A DNA stretch of 64,000 nucleotides from Jejuia rubra (GTDB lineage Bacteria; Bacteroidota; Bacteroidia; Flavobacteriales; Flavobacteriaceae), in assembly GCF_042684665.1 (NCBI RefSeq), contig NZ_JBHULY010000016.1:124001-188000 (forward strand), written 5' to 3'. Made by a program: the position numbers and the translations under genes. This document shows, one piece after another, positions 1 to 8,265 of this stretch (positions within the stretch are counted from its first letter, which is position 1; every line of letters begins with the position of its first letter). Under the pieces are notes generated by a model that ran no database searches, had not been told where the DNA came from, and was given only the letters and a program-made list of their open reading frames with translations.

Positions 1-61
1 CTGTTTACACTTACTCGCTCAGCTACTCTAAACGAATCAACGCATAAACAAATCCACATCA

Positions 62-1168
62 TTATATCGCATCTGTTTTTTCAAAAGACACCCAGTTTTG
101 TATGGCTAACATCAAACGGTCCAATAGGAAACCGATGATACCAATAACAAACATGGCAACTATAATTTTTGCATTCGAGTCGTTTGCACCATTTTGGAAT
201 TCCTCCCAAACAAACAATCCTAAACCAGGACTCTGCGCCAACAATTCAATAGCAATCAATACCATCCAGGCTACAGACAATGTAATTTTTAGACCCGTAA
301 AGATGAGAGGCAAAGACGATGGCAATACCACTTTAAACACCTTTTGGAAATTCCCCAGTTTTAAAACCTTGGCAACGTTGATGTAATCATTATCTACAGA
401 CGACACCCCCATGGACGTATTTACCAATGTGGCCCACATAGAACATAGACCAACACTAATAAATGAAATGGTAAACGAGCTATCTTCACTTGAATCAATC
501 AACAACGTTTTTACGATCATAAACACTAGCAAGTACCAAACTACTGGTGATACCGGCTTAAAAATTTGGATAAACCAGTTGAATGCGCTCTTTAAAGTCG
601 GGCTCAACCCGATAAAAATCCCTAAAGGTACAGCAATCAAAAAGGCCAAAAAGAATCCTGCAAATACTGTTTTCAAACTTCTAAAAATTTGGTCAACGAA
701 TGAAGGCCTACCTGTATATACAATTGGGTCTTTTCCTTCGGCAATACGCTTCTCGTTAAGAGCCGCCGTTTTTTCAGCGAAGGCCACCTTGTCCGCACTG
801 ATAATCTGGTGGTCGTGCAAAAGCGATTCAAAAGATTTCCAAACCTGAGCCGGTGAAGGCAAGGTATTAGGCTGACAACTGATGTCTCCCGAAGCGATGC
901 ATGCACGCATTGCTTCGGCAGCCTCAGGCCCCTGATCATTCAGGGCTTTCTCTATTTTAAATTCTGCTTCTGTGTTGTACAAGGACTTTGCGCCCATGTG
1001 CCACAGCCCAATAAATAAGAGCACGGAAGCAATCGGTACGACTATTTTTCGTAGAAAGCTTTTAAAATCTTCCTTTTCCAGCTTCCCGGTGAATAGGTCT
1101 TTAAACGTTCCTAAAAAACCTAAGCCCATAAATTTGGTGACTTTTCCTAATGTTATACTTTGCTTCAT
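62..1168 (-). CDS. nrtB: Nitrate/nitrite ABC transporter permease (NrtB-like)
   Basis: Inner-membrane permease of a nitrate/nitrite/bicarbonate-type ABC importer. The C-terminal half (about residues 160-355) is a typical binding-protein-dependent permease: several hydrophobic helices and an EAA-type cytoplasmic loop around 'INVAKVLKLGNFQKVFKVVLP'-like residues near 265-285. At 368 residues it is longer than the roughly 280 usual for NrtB. The extra N-terminal part has one membrane helix (about 42-60) followed by a soluble stretch with two cysteines (about 65-130), probably periplasmic. It lies downstream of nrtA on the same strand, 131 bp away, with a dispersed repeat in the gap. No ATPase gene (nrtC/D) is in the window; it may lie beyond the left edge. 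Family assignment is firm, substrate is inferred from the neighbouring nitrate genes. Confidence 0.88.
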   Translation of the reverse strand: MKQSITLGKVTKFMGLGFLGTFKDLFTGKLEKEDFKSFLRKIVVPIASVLLFIGLWHMGAKSLYNTEAEFKIEKALNDQGPEAAEAMRACIASGDISCQPNTLPSPAQVWKSFESLLHDHQIISADKVAFAEKTAALNEKRIAEGKDPIVYTGRPSFVDQIFRSLKTVFAGFFLAFLIAVPLGIFIGLSPTLKSAFNWFIQIFKPVSPVVWYLLVFMIVKTLLIDSSEDSSFTISFISVGLCSMWATLVNTSMGVSSVDNDYINVAKVLKLGNFQKVFKVVLPSSLPLIFTGLKITLSVAWMVLIAIELLAQSPGLGLFVWEEFQNGANDSNAKIIVAMFVIGIIGFLLDRLMLAIQNWVSFEKTDAI

Positions 1169-1212
1169 GAGTTCTTCTTAATTTAGTGTTCTTGTGTATT
1201 TTATAAAAGCCT

Positions 1213-1287
1213 TTTGTCATTCCGAACGTAGTGAGGAATCTCATGAGACTTCTCACCGTTCGTGCCTCACTCTGTCGAAATGACAAA
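1213..1287. repeat. Imperfect inverted repeat between nrtA and nrtB
   Basis: Thirteen-base arms at 1213-1225 (TTTGTCATTCCGA) and 1275-1287 (TCGAAATGACAAA) pair with one mismatch. The interior carries the 'CGTAGTGAGGAATCTC' text that recurs in many flavobacterial intergenic regions. It is a dispersed REP-like element inside an operon and could form a hairpin that attenuates nrtB relative to nrtA. Confidence 0.7.
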
Positions 1288-1299
1288 GGACATATTTAT

Positions 1300-2688
1300 T
1301 TACTGTACAGCGGCATCCTTATTCCCGATGGCAAAACTGTTGATGTAACCTATTGGGTCTTTAGCATCATAAGTAGTGCCGTCAATAAAGTCTGCTGTTT
1401 CAGGCTTGTAACCATCCGTTTCTGGAATATCGCTAGCAGGAATTTTGCCTTCCTCTACCAAAATCTTGGCAGCTTTAGTCCAAATGTCAGGACGGTAAAT
1501 ATCTTTAATAGTTGATGCATACCAATCTGCTGGTTTAGACTCAGGAATTTGTCCCCATCTTCTCATTTGGGTCAAGAACCAGATACCATCAGAGTAAAAT
1601 GGATACGTAGCGTTGTACTTGTAGAATACGTTAAAGTCTGGCATCTCACGCTTGTCTCCTTTTTCAAATTCGAAAGTACCGGTCATAGAGTTGGCCAATA
1701 CGGCTTCGTCAGCACCAACATATTGAGACATCGATAGGATTTTTACAGCTTCAGCTCTGTTTCCTGGCTCATCCAACCACTTACCAGCTCTAATCAAAGC
1801 TTTAGTGACAGCAACCGCAGTATTTGGGTTTTCTTCAACAAATTTCTTTGTCATTACGAATACTTTTTCTGGATTGTTTTTCCAGATATCATAATTGGTA
1901 GTTACTGGGACACCGATACCTTTAAATACCGCTTGCTGGTTCCAAGGCTCACCCACACAGTAACCATAGATGGTTCCAGCCTCTAAAGTAGCTGGCATTT
2001 GTGGTGGAGGTGTTACAGATAACAATACCTCAGCATCAATTTGTCCTTGAACGTTCTCAGCAGTGTACATTCCCGGGTGGATACCAGCGGCAGCCAACCA
2101 ATATCTTATTTCGTAGTTATGTGTAGACACGGGGAATACCATACCCATTTTAAAGGCTTTACCAGAGTTTTTATAATCAGTGATTACAGGCTTTAAAGCG
2201 TCAGCTTTAATAGGGTGAATGGGTTTTCCATCAGCACCTTTTGGCACATTTGGTTTCATTTTAGACCAAACATCGTTAGAAACGGTAATACCATTACCAT
2301 TCAAATCCATGGAGAATGGCGTTACCAAATCCGCTTGACGACCAAATCCTGCACCAGCAGCAATCGGCTGACCGGCCAACATATGAGAACCATCTAACTG
2401 ACCGTCAATCACACGGTCCAAAACGTTTTTCCAGTTGGACTGTGCTTCCACAGAAACAAATAATCCTTCATCTTCGAAGAATCCTTTTTCCTTTGCAATG
2501 GCCAAAGGTGCCATATCCGTTAATTTGATAAAACCAAAAGTTAATTGTGGCTTTTCAATTTCTAATGTTGCAGTTTCTTCGGCAGGTGTATTTTCAGCCA
2601 AAGTGGTTTTCTTTTCTTTTCCACCGCAGGCAAATAATAATATCGCTACAGGTAAAATCCAAGTTGTTCTTTTAAGTAGAGCTTTCAT
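1300..2688 (-). CDS. nrtA: Nitrate ABC transporter substrate-binding lipoprotein (NrtA/CmpA family)
   Basis: Extracytoplasmic binding component of the NrtAB importer. The N-terminus is a lipoprotein signal with a lipobox LFAC and acylated Cys21, followed by a short low-complexity linker (KEKKTT... to about 40) and then an NMT1/NrtA-like bilobed domain to the C-terminus ('LTFGFIKLTDMAPLAIAKEK', 'GYCVGEPWNQQAV'). The 462 residues are normal for NrtA. The start at 2688 gives the signal peptide at once and sits behind a TAnnTTTG promoter box and a dyad operator. Together with nrtB and the two nitrate reductases it implies high-affinity nitrate or nitrite uptake. Nitrate rather than bicarbonate is inferred from context. 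Confidence 0.9.
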   Translation of the reverse strand: MKALLKRTTWILPVAILLFACGGKEKKTTLAENTPAEETATLEIEKPQLTFGFIKLTDMAPLAIAKEKGFFEDEGLFVSVEAQSNWKNVLDRVIDGQLDGSHMLAGQPIAAGAGFGRQADLVTPFSMDLNGNGITVSNDVWSKMKPNVPKGADGKPIHPIKADALKPVITDYKNSGKAFKMGMVFPVSTHNYEIRYWLAAAGIHPGMYTAENVQGQIDAEVLLSVTPPPQMPATLEAGTIYGYCVGEPWNQQAVFKGIGVPVTTNYDIWKNNPEKVFVMTKKFVEENPNTAVAVTKALIRAGKWLDEPGNRAEAVKILSMSQYVGADEAVLANSMTGTFEFEKGDKREMPDFNVFYKYNATYPFYSDGIWFLTQMRRWGQIPESKPADWYASTIKDIYRPDIWTKAAKILVEEGKIPASDIPETDGYKPETADFIDGTTYDAKDPIGYINSFAIGNKDAAVQ

Positions 2689-2709
2689 TTTAATATTTTT
2701 AAATTTAAC

Positions 2710-2740
2710 TAAGTATTATTACTTATTTTAGGCAAATATA
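2710..2740 (-). promoter_or_regulatory. nrtA promoter: TAnnTTTG box plus AAGTA-N4-TACTT dyad
   Basis: On the minus strand the Bacteroidota-type -7 box TATATTTG lies at 2740-2733. Exactly 7 nt further downstream is the dyad TAAGTA-TTAT-TACTTA at 2710-2725. Dyad and box have the same spacing in front of the globin gene. The 5-4-5 layout matches an Fnr-type box, with G at the third position of each half-site. The dyad would fall at or just after the transcription start, which suggests repression, but the start is not measured. Confidence 0.6.
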
Positions 2741-3325
2741 TAAGTAGTTTTATTTGCTGCTCCTGATAAACTCCATAAGAACACCTCTTTTTGCACATGA
2801 ATAAACCTGCACTAAAACAGGTTTTTAAGTTATATTTCTGTTTTACAGGCTTTAAGAATTGAAATAGACGCAGACAGCCTTACGTAAAACACTACGTATA
2901 AACATCGTTTTGTTAATAAGTAATTACGTATGTTTTACTTAAAATACGAAAGTTTGAACAAGAAGTTGTGGGTTTGTGGGGTTGGGAATACGTAGTTTAC
3001 GTCATTTACATAACATTAGTGATTATTAATGTCTTTAATATTAAATAGGAGTTGTTTTTAATGTAGCAGTGAAATTTTCAGTTTACAGTTATGCTTATCG
3101 ATTAAGATGTAGCTGCGTTTTAATGAACTATATTGCTCGATAAGCAAAATTCAATTTTTCCTACGACAAAACCAATACGTATTTACACGTACTTTTTAAC
3201 AAAAACAGCATTGTGAGGAATAATGCCCGAGTAGAGCGGTAATCTTGGGCAACAAATAGACAATTCTGTGACTTATGAATGAGATTGCTTCGTTTTACTG
3301 GCAGTGTCAGGTATTTTTAGGATGT

Positions 3326-3432
3326 GAGTTTCCCCTCTAGCAAGAGGGGATTAAGGGGTGTGCAAAAATGATATTTGCTACTGTGCCTCAAAAACACCTC
3401 CCTTACTCCCTCCTTATTAGGAGGGACACTCT
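3326..3432. repeat. Pair of inverted copies of a 'CCCCTC...GAGGGGATTAAGGGG' repeat
   Basis: One copy reads forward at about 3328-3361 (arms CCCCTC and GAGGGG, then ATTAAGGGGTGTG). A degenerate second copy reads on the opposite strand at about 3393-3430. Each forms its own hairpin and together they make a larger inverted repeat. A related copy lies near 42478-42500. Confidence 0.6.
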
Positions 3433-3586
3433 TGCTTTATAATATCATTAAATTGACTACTGACTTCGAAGAAAGACCAAACAGCGGATTGAGCAATGCT
3501 GCCAGCAAGCACACCCGCGTTAGGGATTGCAACGGCATCCTTTTTAAAACTTTGGAAAGTGAAATTTATGAAGTGCTTTAATGTTT

Positions 3587-3703
3587 GAGATTGCCACGTC
3601 GCCCACTCCTCGCAATGACGTTATTTTAAAAAGATATAGTGGAAAGCCCGACCCCTTGTGGGGAACCTGCCTGCGATACCGCAGGTAGGCAGGCGCCCAA
3701 ATA
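3587..3703 (-). repeat. Dispersed repeats downstream of the pentaheme cytochrome gene
   Basis: Two units lie here. At 3587-3620, read on the minus strand, is a 'CGTCATTGCGAGGAG...GACGTGGCAATCTC' element. At 3641-3703, read on the minus strand, the unit begins TATTTGGGCG and ends GGGTCGGGCTTTCC, enclosing a hairpin of CCTGCCTACCTGC against GCAGGCAGG. The second unit has relatives at 9622-9730 and 42502-42600. Confidence 0.7.
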
Positions 3704-3709
3704 ACTAAA

Positions 3710-4420
3710 CTACTTTTTCTCAAAAGTTTTGAGCCACTCTTCTTGTGAAAGCGCGATATACTTTTTATCGGTGCCATAGGGGTCTTCACCACCATCAAAA
3801 TACTTTTGGATGACCTGCATAGGGATGGTATCGGCAAGTTTTTCCGGTACATCGTACCTATGGTTACCATGGAAGTCGTGACATTGTATACAAGTAAACC
3901 ACTCCTCCTTGGCAATTAAGGCTTCGTGAGAGATGTCCAACGGGTCATTTTCTACTACCAACTCTTGGTGGCAGTTCATACAATAATTAATGCTAGCTAC
4001 AGAAACGCGCTCCTCCTCATGCTCGGTGTGGCAGGTGATACAGGTTGTGGCATCAATATTTTGAATGGCTTCCTTAAATCTTGGTTCGGAAAACCGATAG
4101 GTTGGGTGCCTATCATTGGGGCGGTCGTGACATTCCAGACAGTTTTTTACGGTAACGTCTTGTGTACCGAAATCCACCCCTTTTTCCCTAACCCCAACCG
4201 CATGCGAAATATTGGATTGCACTTGTTGAATTAAATTCCCCTTGGCATCTGCATGGCATGCAAAACAGGACAATCCTTCATGCCCAGTATTCATCGGGCC
4301 AATGGAAACATATTCCTCAGTGGCATCCAAGGTTAATGCATAAAATATAGATATGCCCAATACAAGGCCTATTACTCCCCCTATCACTTGACGCTTTCTT
4401 AAAGGACTTACTTTAAACAT
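3710..4420 (-). CDS. Membrane-anchored pentaheme cytochrome c
   Basis: Extracytoplasmic electron carrier of 236 residues. A basic N-terminus and a hydrophobic segment (about 11-30) act as signal anchor. Five CxxCH haem c sites follow at Cys52, Cys94, Cys127, Cys147 and Cys177. Many extra histidines (for example around 73, 105, 134, 165 and 184) could supply distal ligands, as in low-potential multihaem carriers. It is the last gene of a five-gene operon after a flavin/iron-sulfur reductase, 14 bp from it, so it probably takes electrons from the membrane b-type partner. It has no CxxCK motif and so is not a NrfA-type nitrite reductase. It is not clearly a NapC/NirT protein, which has four haems. 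Exact family unknown. Confidence 0.85.
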   Translation of the reverse strand: MFKVSPLRKRQVIGGVIGLVLGISIFYALTLDATEEYVSIGPMNTGHEGLSCFACHADAKGNLIQQVQSNISHAVGVREKGVDFGTQDVTVKNCLECHDRPNDRHPTYRFSEPRFKEAIQNIDATTCITCHTEHEEERVSVASINYCMNCHQELVVENDPLDISHEALIAKEEWFTCIQCHDFHGNHRYDVPEKLADTIPMQVIQKYFDGGEDPYGTDKKYIALSQEEWLKTFEKK

Positions 4421-4434
4421 GAATTTCGTTTTAA

Positions 4435-5463
4435 TTAAATCTCAATAACCACTTTTTCACTCACGGGGTAGGTAACACACGTTAGAATATTCCCGGCTTC
4501 TACTTCGCTTTCCGGAAGGATATGTCCGTCCATCATTTTCACTTCACCCTCAACGCATTTGCCTTTGCAGGTGGAGCACATTCCAGCCCTACAGGAATAG
4601 GGAATCACAATATTACTAGACATGGCTTGGCTTAAAATGGTTTTGTCCCCGCGAACCTTTACTTCATAACTTTCGCCTTGATACTTAATCGTAACACCAC
4701 TTAAAAGGTCTTTACCAGAGACTTTGACCACTGGCATTTTGAATACTTCTACCTTTATTTTATCCCTTGTGATTCCATTTTCATCTAAAATCTCTTTTAC
4801 CTTTTCCATGTAACCGAAAGGCCCGCAAATCATATAAACATGATCGTCGTAGGACAACTTATGCTTTATCATGATGCGATCAACAACAAGTTTTGAAGCC
4901 AGTCCTGGGTGATAATTTGCCTTATAGGTTTTATTTCCTGAAACGATATGCTCTACTTTAAAGTTATCAGGATACTCCCTTTCTAAGGCTTTTATGTCTT
5001 CATGAAAAATGATAGATGCTTCATGCTGGTTGGCATAAACCAGAAGCACTTTTGAATTTGGCTCTTCGGTAAGCACTGATTTTACGATGGAAAACATGGG
5101 CGTAACACCGCTCCCCCCTGCAAAAAGTACATATTGTTTGGATTCTTTTTCATCAGGAACCACGTAAAAGGAACCTGCCGGATCGTCCACTTCAAGTTTG
5201 TCACCCGCCTTCAAATGGTCGTGCACATAATTAGATACCAATCCGCCTTCCACGCGCTTTATGGTAATCTTTAAATCTTTATCGGTGTAAGGGTTACTAC
5301 TGAAGGAATATGCTCTTTTGTGAACTTTTCCGTCTATTGGCACATGAATGGTCAAAAACTGACCGGGTATATATTTTAACTTCTTAAAAAAATTGCCGTT
5401 TTTGAAGCATACGGTAATGGCATCTTCTGTTTCTTTAATGATTTCTTTTACCAATAACTTCAT
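4435..5463 (-). CDS. FAD/NAD(P)H reductase with C-terminal plant-type [2Fe-2S] ferredoxin domain
   Basis: Cytosolic electron-transfer flavoprotein of the ferredoxin-NADP reductase superfamily, in the PaaE-like order FAD, NAD, ferredoxin. The FAD-binding RxYS motif is Arg50-Ala-Tyr-Ser53, the NAD(P) site is the GGSGVTP loop at 116-122, and the ferredoxin cluster ligands are Cys291, Cys296, Cys299 and Cys329. Only 7 bp separate it from the upstream gene for a small membrane protein with two His-x13-His pairs, suggesting a split version of a ferric-reductase/NADPH-oxidase chain. With a globin three genes upstream, it also resembles the reductase half of a flavohaemoglobin on a separate chain. 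Electron acceptor not known. Confidence 0.85.
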   Translation of the reverse strand: MKLLVKEIIKETEDAITVCFKNGNFFKKLKYIPGQFLTIHVPIDGKVHKRAYSFSSNPYTDKDLKITIKRVEGGLVSNYVHDHLKAGDKLEVDDPAGSFYVVPDEKESKQYVLFAGGSGVTPMFSIVKSVLTEEPNSKVLLVYANQHEASIIFHEDIKALEREYPDNFKVEHIVSGNKTYKANYHPGLASKLVVDRIMIKHKLSYDDHVYMICGPFGYMEKVKEILDENGITRDKIKVEVFKMPVVKVSGKDLLSGVTIKYQGESYEVKVRGDKTILSQAMSSNIVIPYSCRAGMCSTCKGKCVEGEVKMMDGHILPESEVEAGNILTCVTYPVSEKVVIEI

Positions 5464-5470
5464 ATAGTTT

Positions 5471-5953
5471 CTATTTATAATAAAACACCATGGTAATATG
5501 GAAAATCATCAATATGGTCACCACCATGGAAGCCGCCACATGGGTAATCATCCAGCCTTTAAAAAAAGTTTCATTACCACTCTTGATAACATCTAAATTG
5601 AGATACCCCAGCAACGTATTGGCTAAAAATATATAGGACAGCATCAAAAGGTACCCGTAGCCCATTGTAGCGCTATGCATATAGAATACAATAGGGCTTA
5701 GGGCACCGAGCCATTTATGAATATTTTGCATGACCACAGCTTTGAGCCTCCATTTTTTTATGGTTCGAGTAAGGGTTAATACCCATTGAAATGTGATGAA
5801 TAGTGCCAAAACTAATCCCGTCCAGCGCTTGAACATTTCGCCGCGTTGCATTTCAAAAAGCCAGCCCCATTCCAGATTTAAAAAGAACTGCAGAAAAAAA
5901 CCTGTGAGCAGAACCAAACCGATTAAGGTAGATTTATTGATGCTGATAACCAT
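5471..5953 (-). CDS. Small membrane protein with two His-x13-His pairs, probable b-type haem protein
   Basis: A 160-residue integral membrane protein with four hydrophobic segments (about 8-26, 45-62, 84-118, 134-158). Four histidines sit in the last two: His79 and His93, then His138 and His152. Both pairs have exactly 13 residues between them, the spacing used by ferric reductase/NADPH oxidase transmembrane domains to hold two stacked haems. It overlaps no neighbour and is followed after 7 bp by an FAD/NAD/2Fe-2S reductase. This supports a role in moving electrons across the membrane from NAD(P)H to the periplasmic cytochromes of the same operon. Haem binding is inferred from the pattern alone. 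Confidence 0.65.
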   Translation of the reverse strand: MVISINKSTLIGLVLLTGFFLQFFLNLEWGWLFEMQRGEMFKRWTGLVLALFITFQWVLTLTRTIKKWRLKAVVMQNIHKWLGALSPIVFYMHSATMGYGYLLMLSYIFLANTLLGYLNLDVIKSGNETFFKGWMITHVAASMVVTILMIFHITMVFYYK

Positions 5954-6043
5954 ATCAATTATTCCTTTGGAAATACTGCAATTTGCCCATTACCGCAGAA
6001 CGGGTGGCAATGAGCAAGATTGCAACACAACACTAAATTAAAC

Positions 6044-6856
6044 TTAATTTGAAGCTACTAAATGCTTCATAGTTTCGTATGAAGACAGCTTCTTGACACT
6101 GTCCAAAAACACCTCTGCTGTTGGTAAATAATTACCTTCTGCAGGCCATTTATCCCCTATTTCGGGTTTTTCGCTGGTCTCAAAAGCTTCTATTTCATCC
6201 AGATATTCCATATAGATATCCACTGTTCCTTTGGCATAAGAATTCAACACCGCCACTGTTTCTTTATAGGACAGAGAGTCCTTAGGGTATTGCCAAGTGG
6301 TTGCACCCATGACATCACCCAATTCCCAATCGGATTTAGTCGTTTGTGGGTGTTTATTATGACAGGTGACGCAGGCTCCTGCACTCGCCAAATCGGCAAA
6401 CATGGCAGTATGTAATTTTTGGTCTTCATCATAAAAGAACTGTGGTTTTTGATCTTCTTTTATTTGCTTGAACAGTTCGGCTTGTTTGCCTTCGAATTTA
6501 TTCGCCGCATTTACAGGAAAGTCGGATCCCAAATACAAACCAAGCGGCACCGCCCCCTTTTTAATGCTAGTAGCAATGCCTCTTAAAAATAAAGCAGGCA
6601 ATGGCCCGGCCTCCACATCATCCTTGCGCCAATCTTCGTCAAATTTCATCCCTTGTGCTTTTCCTTTGCCAACAATGGCTTTGGTGTAAAGCGTTCTGGT
6701 TACGTCATTTTCCTTCGCTACCATTTCCAAAACTTCTTCAACGGAAAAAACATTTGCCGTAGCGGCGCTTTCGGATTTTTCCTCTGGTACGCCTCCGCAT
6801 GAATTTAGAAATGCGAAACAAAATACAGTCAGGTAAATTTTAAATAGTATTTTCAT
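6044..6856 (-). CDS. DUF3365 (Tll0287-like) monohaem c-type lipoprotein
   Basis: Predicted periplasmic lipoprotein of 270 residues: signal peptide with lipidated Cys20 (LNSC), then a DUF3365/Tll0287-like haem-sensor fold. A single c-type haem site CVTCH is at Cys162-His166. The family is known as a periplasmic PAS-like haem domain, often in sensors or as free cytochromes; the role of this one is unknown. It lies 17 bp downstream of the globin gene and 90 bp upstream of the b-type membrane protein gene on the same strand. No promoter was seen in that 90-bp gap. It may pass or sense electrons, or bind a small ligand such as NO or oxygen, within the operon's system. Confidence 0.8.
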   Translation of the reverse strand: MKILFKIYLTVFCFAFLNSCGGVPEEKSESAATANVFSVEEVLEMVAKENDVTRTLYTKAIVGKGKAQGMKFDEDWRKDDVEAGPLPALFLRGIATSIKKGAVPLGLYLGSDFPVNAANKFEGKQAELFKQIKEDQKPQFFYDEDQKLHTAMFADLASAGACVTCHNKHPQTTKSDWELGDVMGATTWQYPKDSLSYKETVAVLNSYAKGTVDIYMEYLDEIEAFETSEKPEIGDKWPAEGNYLPTAEVFLDSVKKLSSYETMKHLVASN

Positions 6857-6873
6857 AGTAGTAGTTTTATGGA

Positions 6874-7287
6874 TTAATACGCAGCTTCAATCATCACGTC
6901 AGACATCGATGTATACACTTCTGCCCACGCATTTTTTACATCAATGGTAAACTCTTCACCTAAACCGGCTTCCAAAGTACCAAGTAAAGCAGCACCAACA
7001 GTATTGTAATGGGAGGCCTCCACTTTATATTCCACATGACGTTTGCCCAGATCTTGAAGTATTGGAATAAGAGCTTCCAGATTGCTCAATCCTGCAACAG
7101 CAGCTGCAAGCATAGACATCAATTTATTACCTTGGACTTTCATTGCTTCACCACTACTTGGAAACAAGGGTTTCAATTGTGGATCCAGCTCAAACAATTT
7201 TGCATAAAATATCTCAGCTGCTTGAGGGGCTATTGGCTTTACTTTCTCGAATGATTCTTGCACAAGTGTAACAGTTTTTGCTTCCAT
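6874..7287 (-). CDS. Single-domain bacterial globin (Vitreoscilla haemoglobin/flavohaemoglobin type)
   Basis: Cytosolic haem protein of 137 residues. It aligns by eye with Vitreoscilla haemoglobin: Tyr28 at the B10 position (IFYAKLF), Gln52 at E7 and proximal His84 at F8 (KRHVEYKV), followed by the conserved SHYNTVGAALL. Tyr-B10 with Gln-E7 is the pocket of NO-dioxygenating globins. An upstream in-frame ATG at 7347 exists, but the start at 7287 gives the family length, and the longer form would begin within 10 bp of the dyad operator. It is the first gene of an operon that encodes its own separate flavin reductase, so it may be an NO dioxygenase assembled from separate chains. Confidence 0.9.
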   Translation of the reverse strand: MEAKTVTLVQESFEKVKPIAPQAAEIFYAKLFELDPQLKPLFPSSGEAMKVQGNKLMSMLAAAVAGLSNLEALIPILQDLGKRHVEYKVEASHYNTVGAALLGTLEAGLGEEFTIDVKNAWAEVYTSMSDVMIEAAY

Positions 7288-7321
7288 GATTCTTACATTT
7301 TTGATTTGTTTACTTAAAAAA

Positions 7322-7352
7322 TAAGTATTAATACTTACTATTGACAAATGTA
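7322..7352 (-). promoter_or_regulatory. Globin operon promoter: TAnnTTTG box plus perfect TAAGTA-N4-TACTTA dyad
   Basis: On the minus strand TACATTTG at 7352-7345 matches the TAnnTTTG -7 box. After 7 nt comes TAAGTA-TTAA-TACTTA at 7322-7337, a perfect 16-bp palindrome. Geometry is the same as at nrtA. A regulator of the Crp/Fnr family is encoded immediately upstream and is the natural candidate to bind it. Confidence 0.65.
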
Positions 7353-7474
7353 GAATCTAAAATGCTAACGGATTATGAAATTGCGCAGTAGAAAACCGTC
7401 TTTTGCAACATCTTAAAAACTGACAAAACGCAGGAAACGCTATAATACTAAGTAAACAAAAGGGTTTTAAACTG

Positions 7475-8224
7475 TTAGCTATCCAAGAAGTAGTTGTGGT
7501 CGCTGATCTCCTTCTTCAGTAGATCAATATCGTTAATTCCTATTTTCTTCCCCTTGGCGGTGATTAATTCTTCCTTTTTAAGAGCAGAAAACACACGAAT
7601 CACCTGCTCTTCGGTAGTACCCGCGTAGTCGGCATATTCCTTTCGGCTTAATGGCAAGTTTATAAAACCTCGAAGGTTGCCAAATTTTCTGTGGATATAT
7701 AACAAGGAGTCGATGACGCGCTCGCGTACGGTCATTTGCGAAATGGATTTTACCTTGTTTTCACTACGGTTGAGTTCGTTGGCATAGAAGAGCATCATGT
7801 CATAGGTAAACTGTGGATTGGCCAAGAGGACTTCCTGTAGATGCTCTTTTGAAAAGTAGTGCAACTCCGCATCTTTCAAGGCAATGGCACCGATCGAATA
7901 ATATTCCTGGGTACCGAAACCGCGATGTCCGACAATCTCACAAGGCTTGGCAAAACGAACTATTTGCTCTCGTCCGTTGATACCGGTTCGGATGACTTTT
8001 ACAACCCCGGATTTTATAAAAAAGAGTCCGTTAACCGGAGCACCCTCCATAATAAACTGTTGCCCCTTTTTACATTTTAAGATGGTATTGCTCTGTGGCA
8101 AATTAGAGTTGAAAAGAACTTCATAATGCTTGTTCATAACACAGTCTGAACTATCGCACACATCACATGTGCTGTCTAGGACAGTACTGTTTTCAAATCT
8201 ATGTTTTGGAGCGGAAAGTGACAT
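7475..8224 (-). CDS. Crp/Fnr-family transcription regulator with Fnr-like N-terminal cysteines
   Basis: A 249-residue DNA-binding regulator. The N-terminal extension carries Cys20, Cys23 and Cys28, and a further cysteine lies in the sensor domain (FAKPCEIVGHRG, about residue 94). This C-x2-C-x4-C plus distant Cys set resembles the four ligands of the oxygen-sensing [4Fe-4S] cluster of Fnr. A cyclic-nucleotide-binding-type barrel (about 40-150) and a winged helix follow; the recognition helix has EEQVIR, keeping the Glu and Arg used by Crp and Fnr. It sits between the nap operon and the globin operon, has a variant dyad just upstream of its own start, and probably controls the nitrogen-oxide genes. 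Cluster binding is inferred. Confidence 0.85.
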   Translation of the reverse strand: MSLSAPKHRFENSTVLDSTCDVCDSSDCVMNKHYEVLFNSNLPQSNTILKCKKGQQFIMEGAPVNGLFFIKSGVVKVIRTGINGREQIVRFAKPCEIVGHRGFGTQEYYSIGAIALKDAELHYFSKEHLQEVLLANPQFTYDMMLFYANELNRSENKVKSISQMTVRERVIDSLLYIHRKFGNLRGFINLPLSRKEYADYAGTTEEQVIRVFSALKKEELITAKGKKIGINDIDLLKKEISDHNYFLDS

Positions 8225-8249
8225 TCAACATATATAACCAACCCAAAAG

Positions 8250-8265
8250 TACGTAATAATACTTA
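8250..8265 (-). promoter_or_regulatory. TACGTA-N4-TACTTA dyad upstream of the fnr-like gene
   Basis: TACGTA (8250-8255), ATAA, TACTTA (8260-8265), 25 bp upstream of the start codon. Same 16-bp dyad as at nrtA and the globin gene with one base changed. Suggests autoregulation. No clean TAnnTTTG box was found at the matching distance. Confidence 0.55.

Larger units (their letters stand above)
2741..3709. other. Long intergenic region upstream of nrtA with clustered TA(A/C)GTA half-sites and repeats
   Basis: About 1 kb with no credible gene. TACGTA or TAAGTA hexamers occur at 2741, 2881, 2893, 2917, 2925, 2989 and 3176, with a TACTTA at 2936; the 2881-2994 part is clearly enriched. These resemble the half-sites of the dyad at the nrtA promoter, so this may be an extended control region. 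The right part (3326-3703) is made of dispersed repeats. The short open frames here read through repeats and look spurious. Confidence 0.5.

Noticed and set aside
3375..3581. Open frame in the region upstream of the pentahaem gene end
   Set aside because: It reads through hairpin repeats (CCTCCTTATTAGGAGG), has no signal or domain and no start context.
3710..4420. NrfA or NapC identity for the pentahaem cytochrome
   Set aside because: There is no CxxCK haem site as in NrfA, and five haems with different spacing do not fit NapC/NirT.
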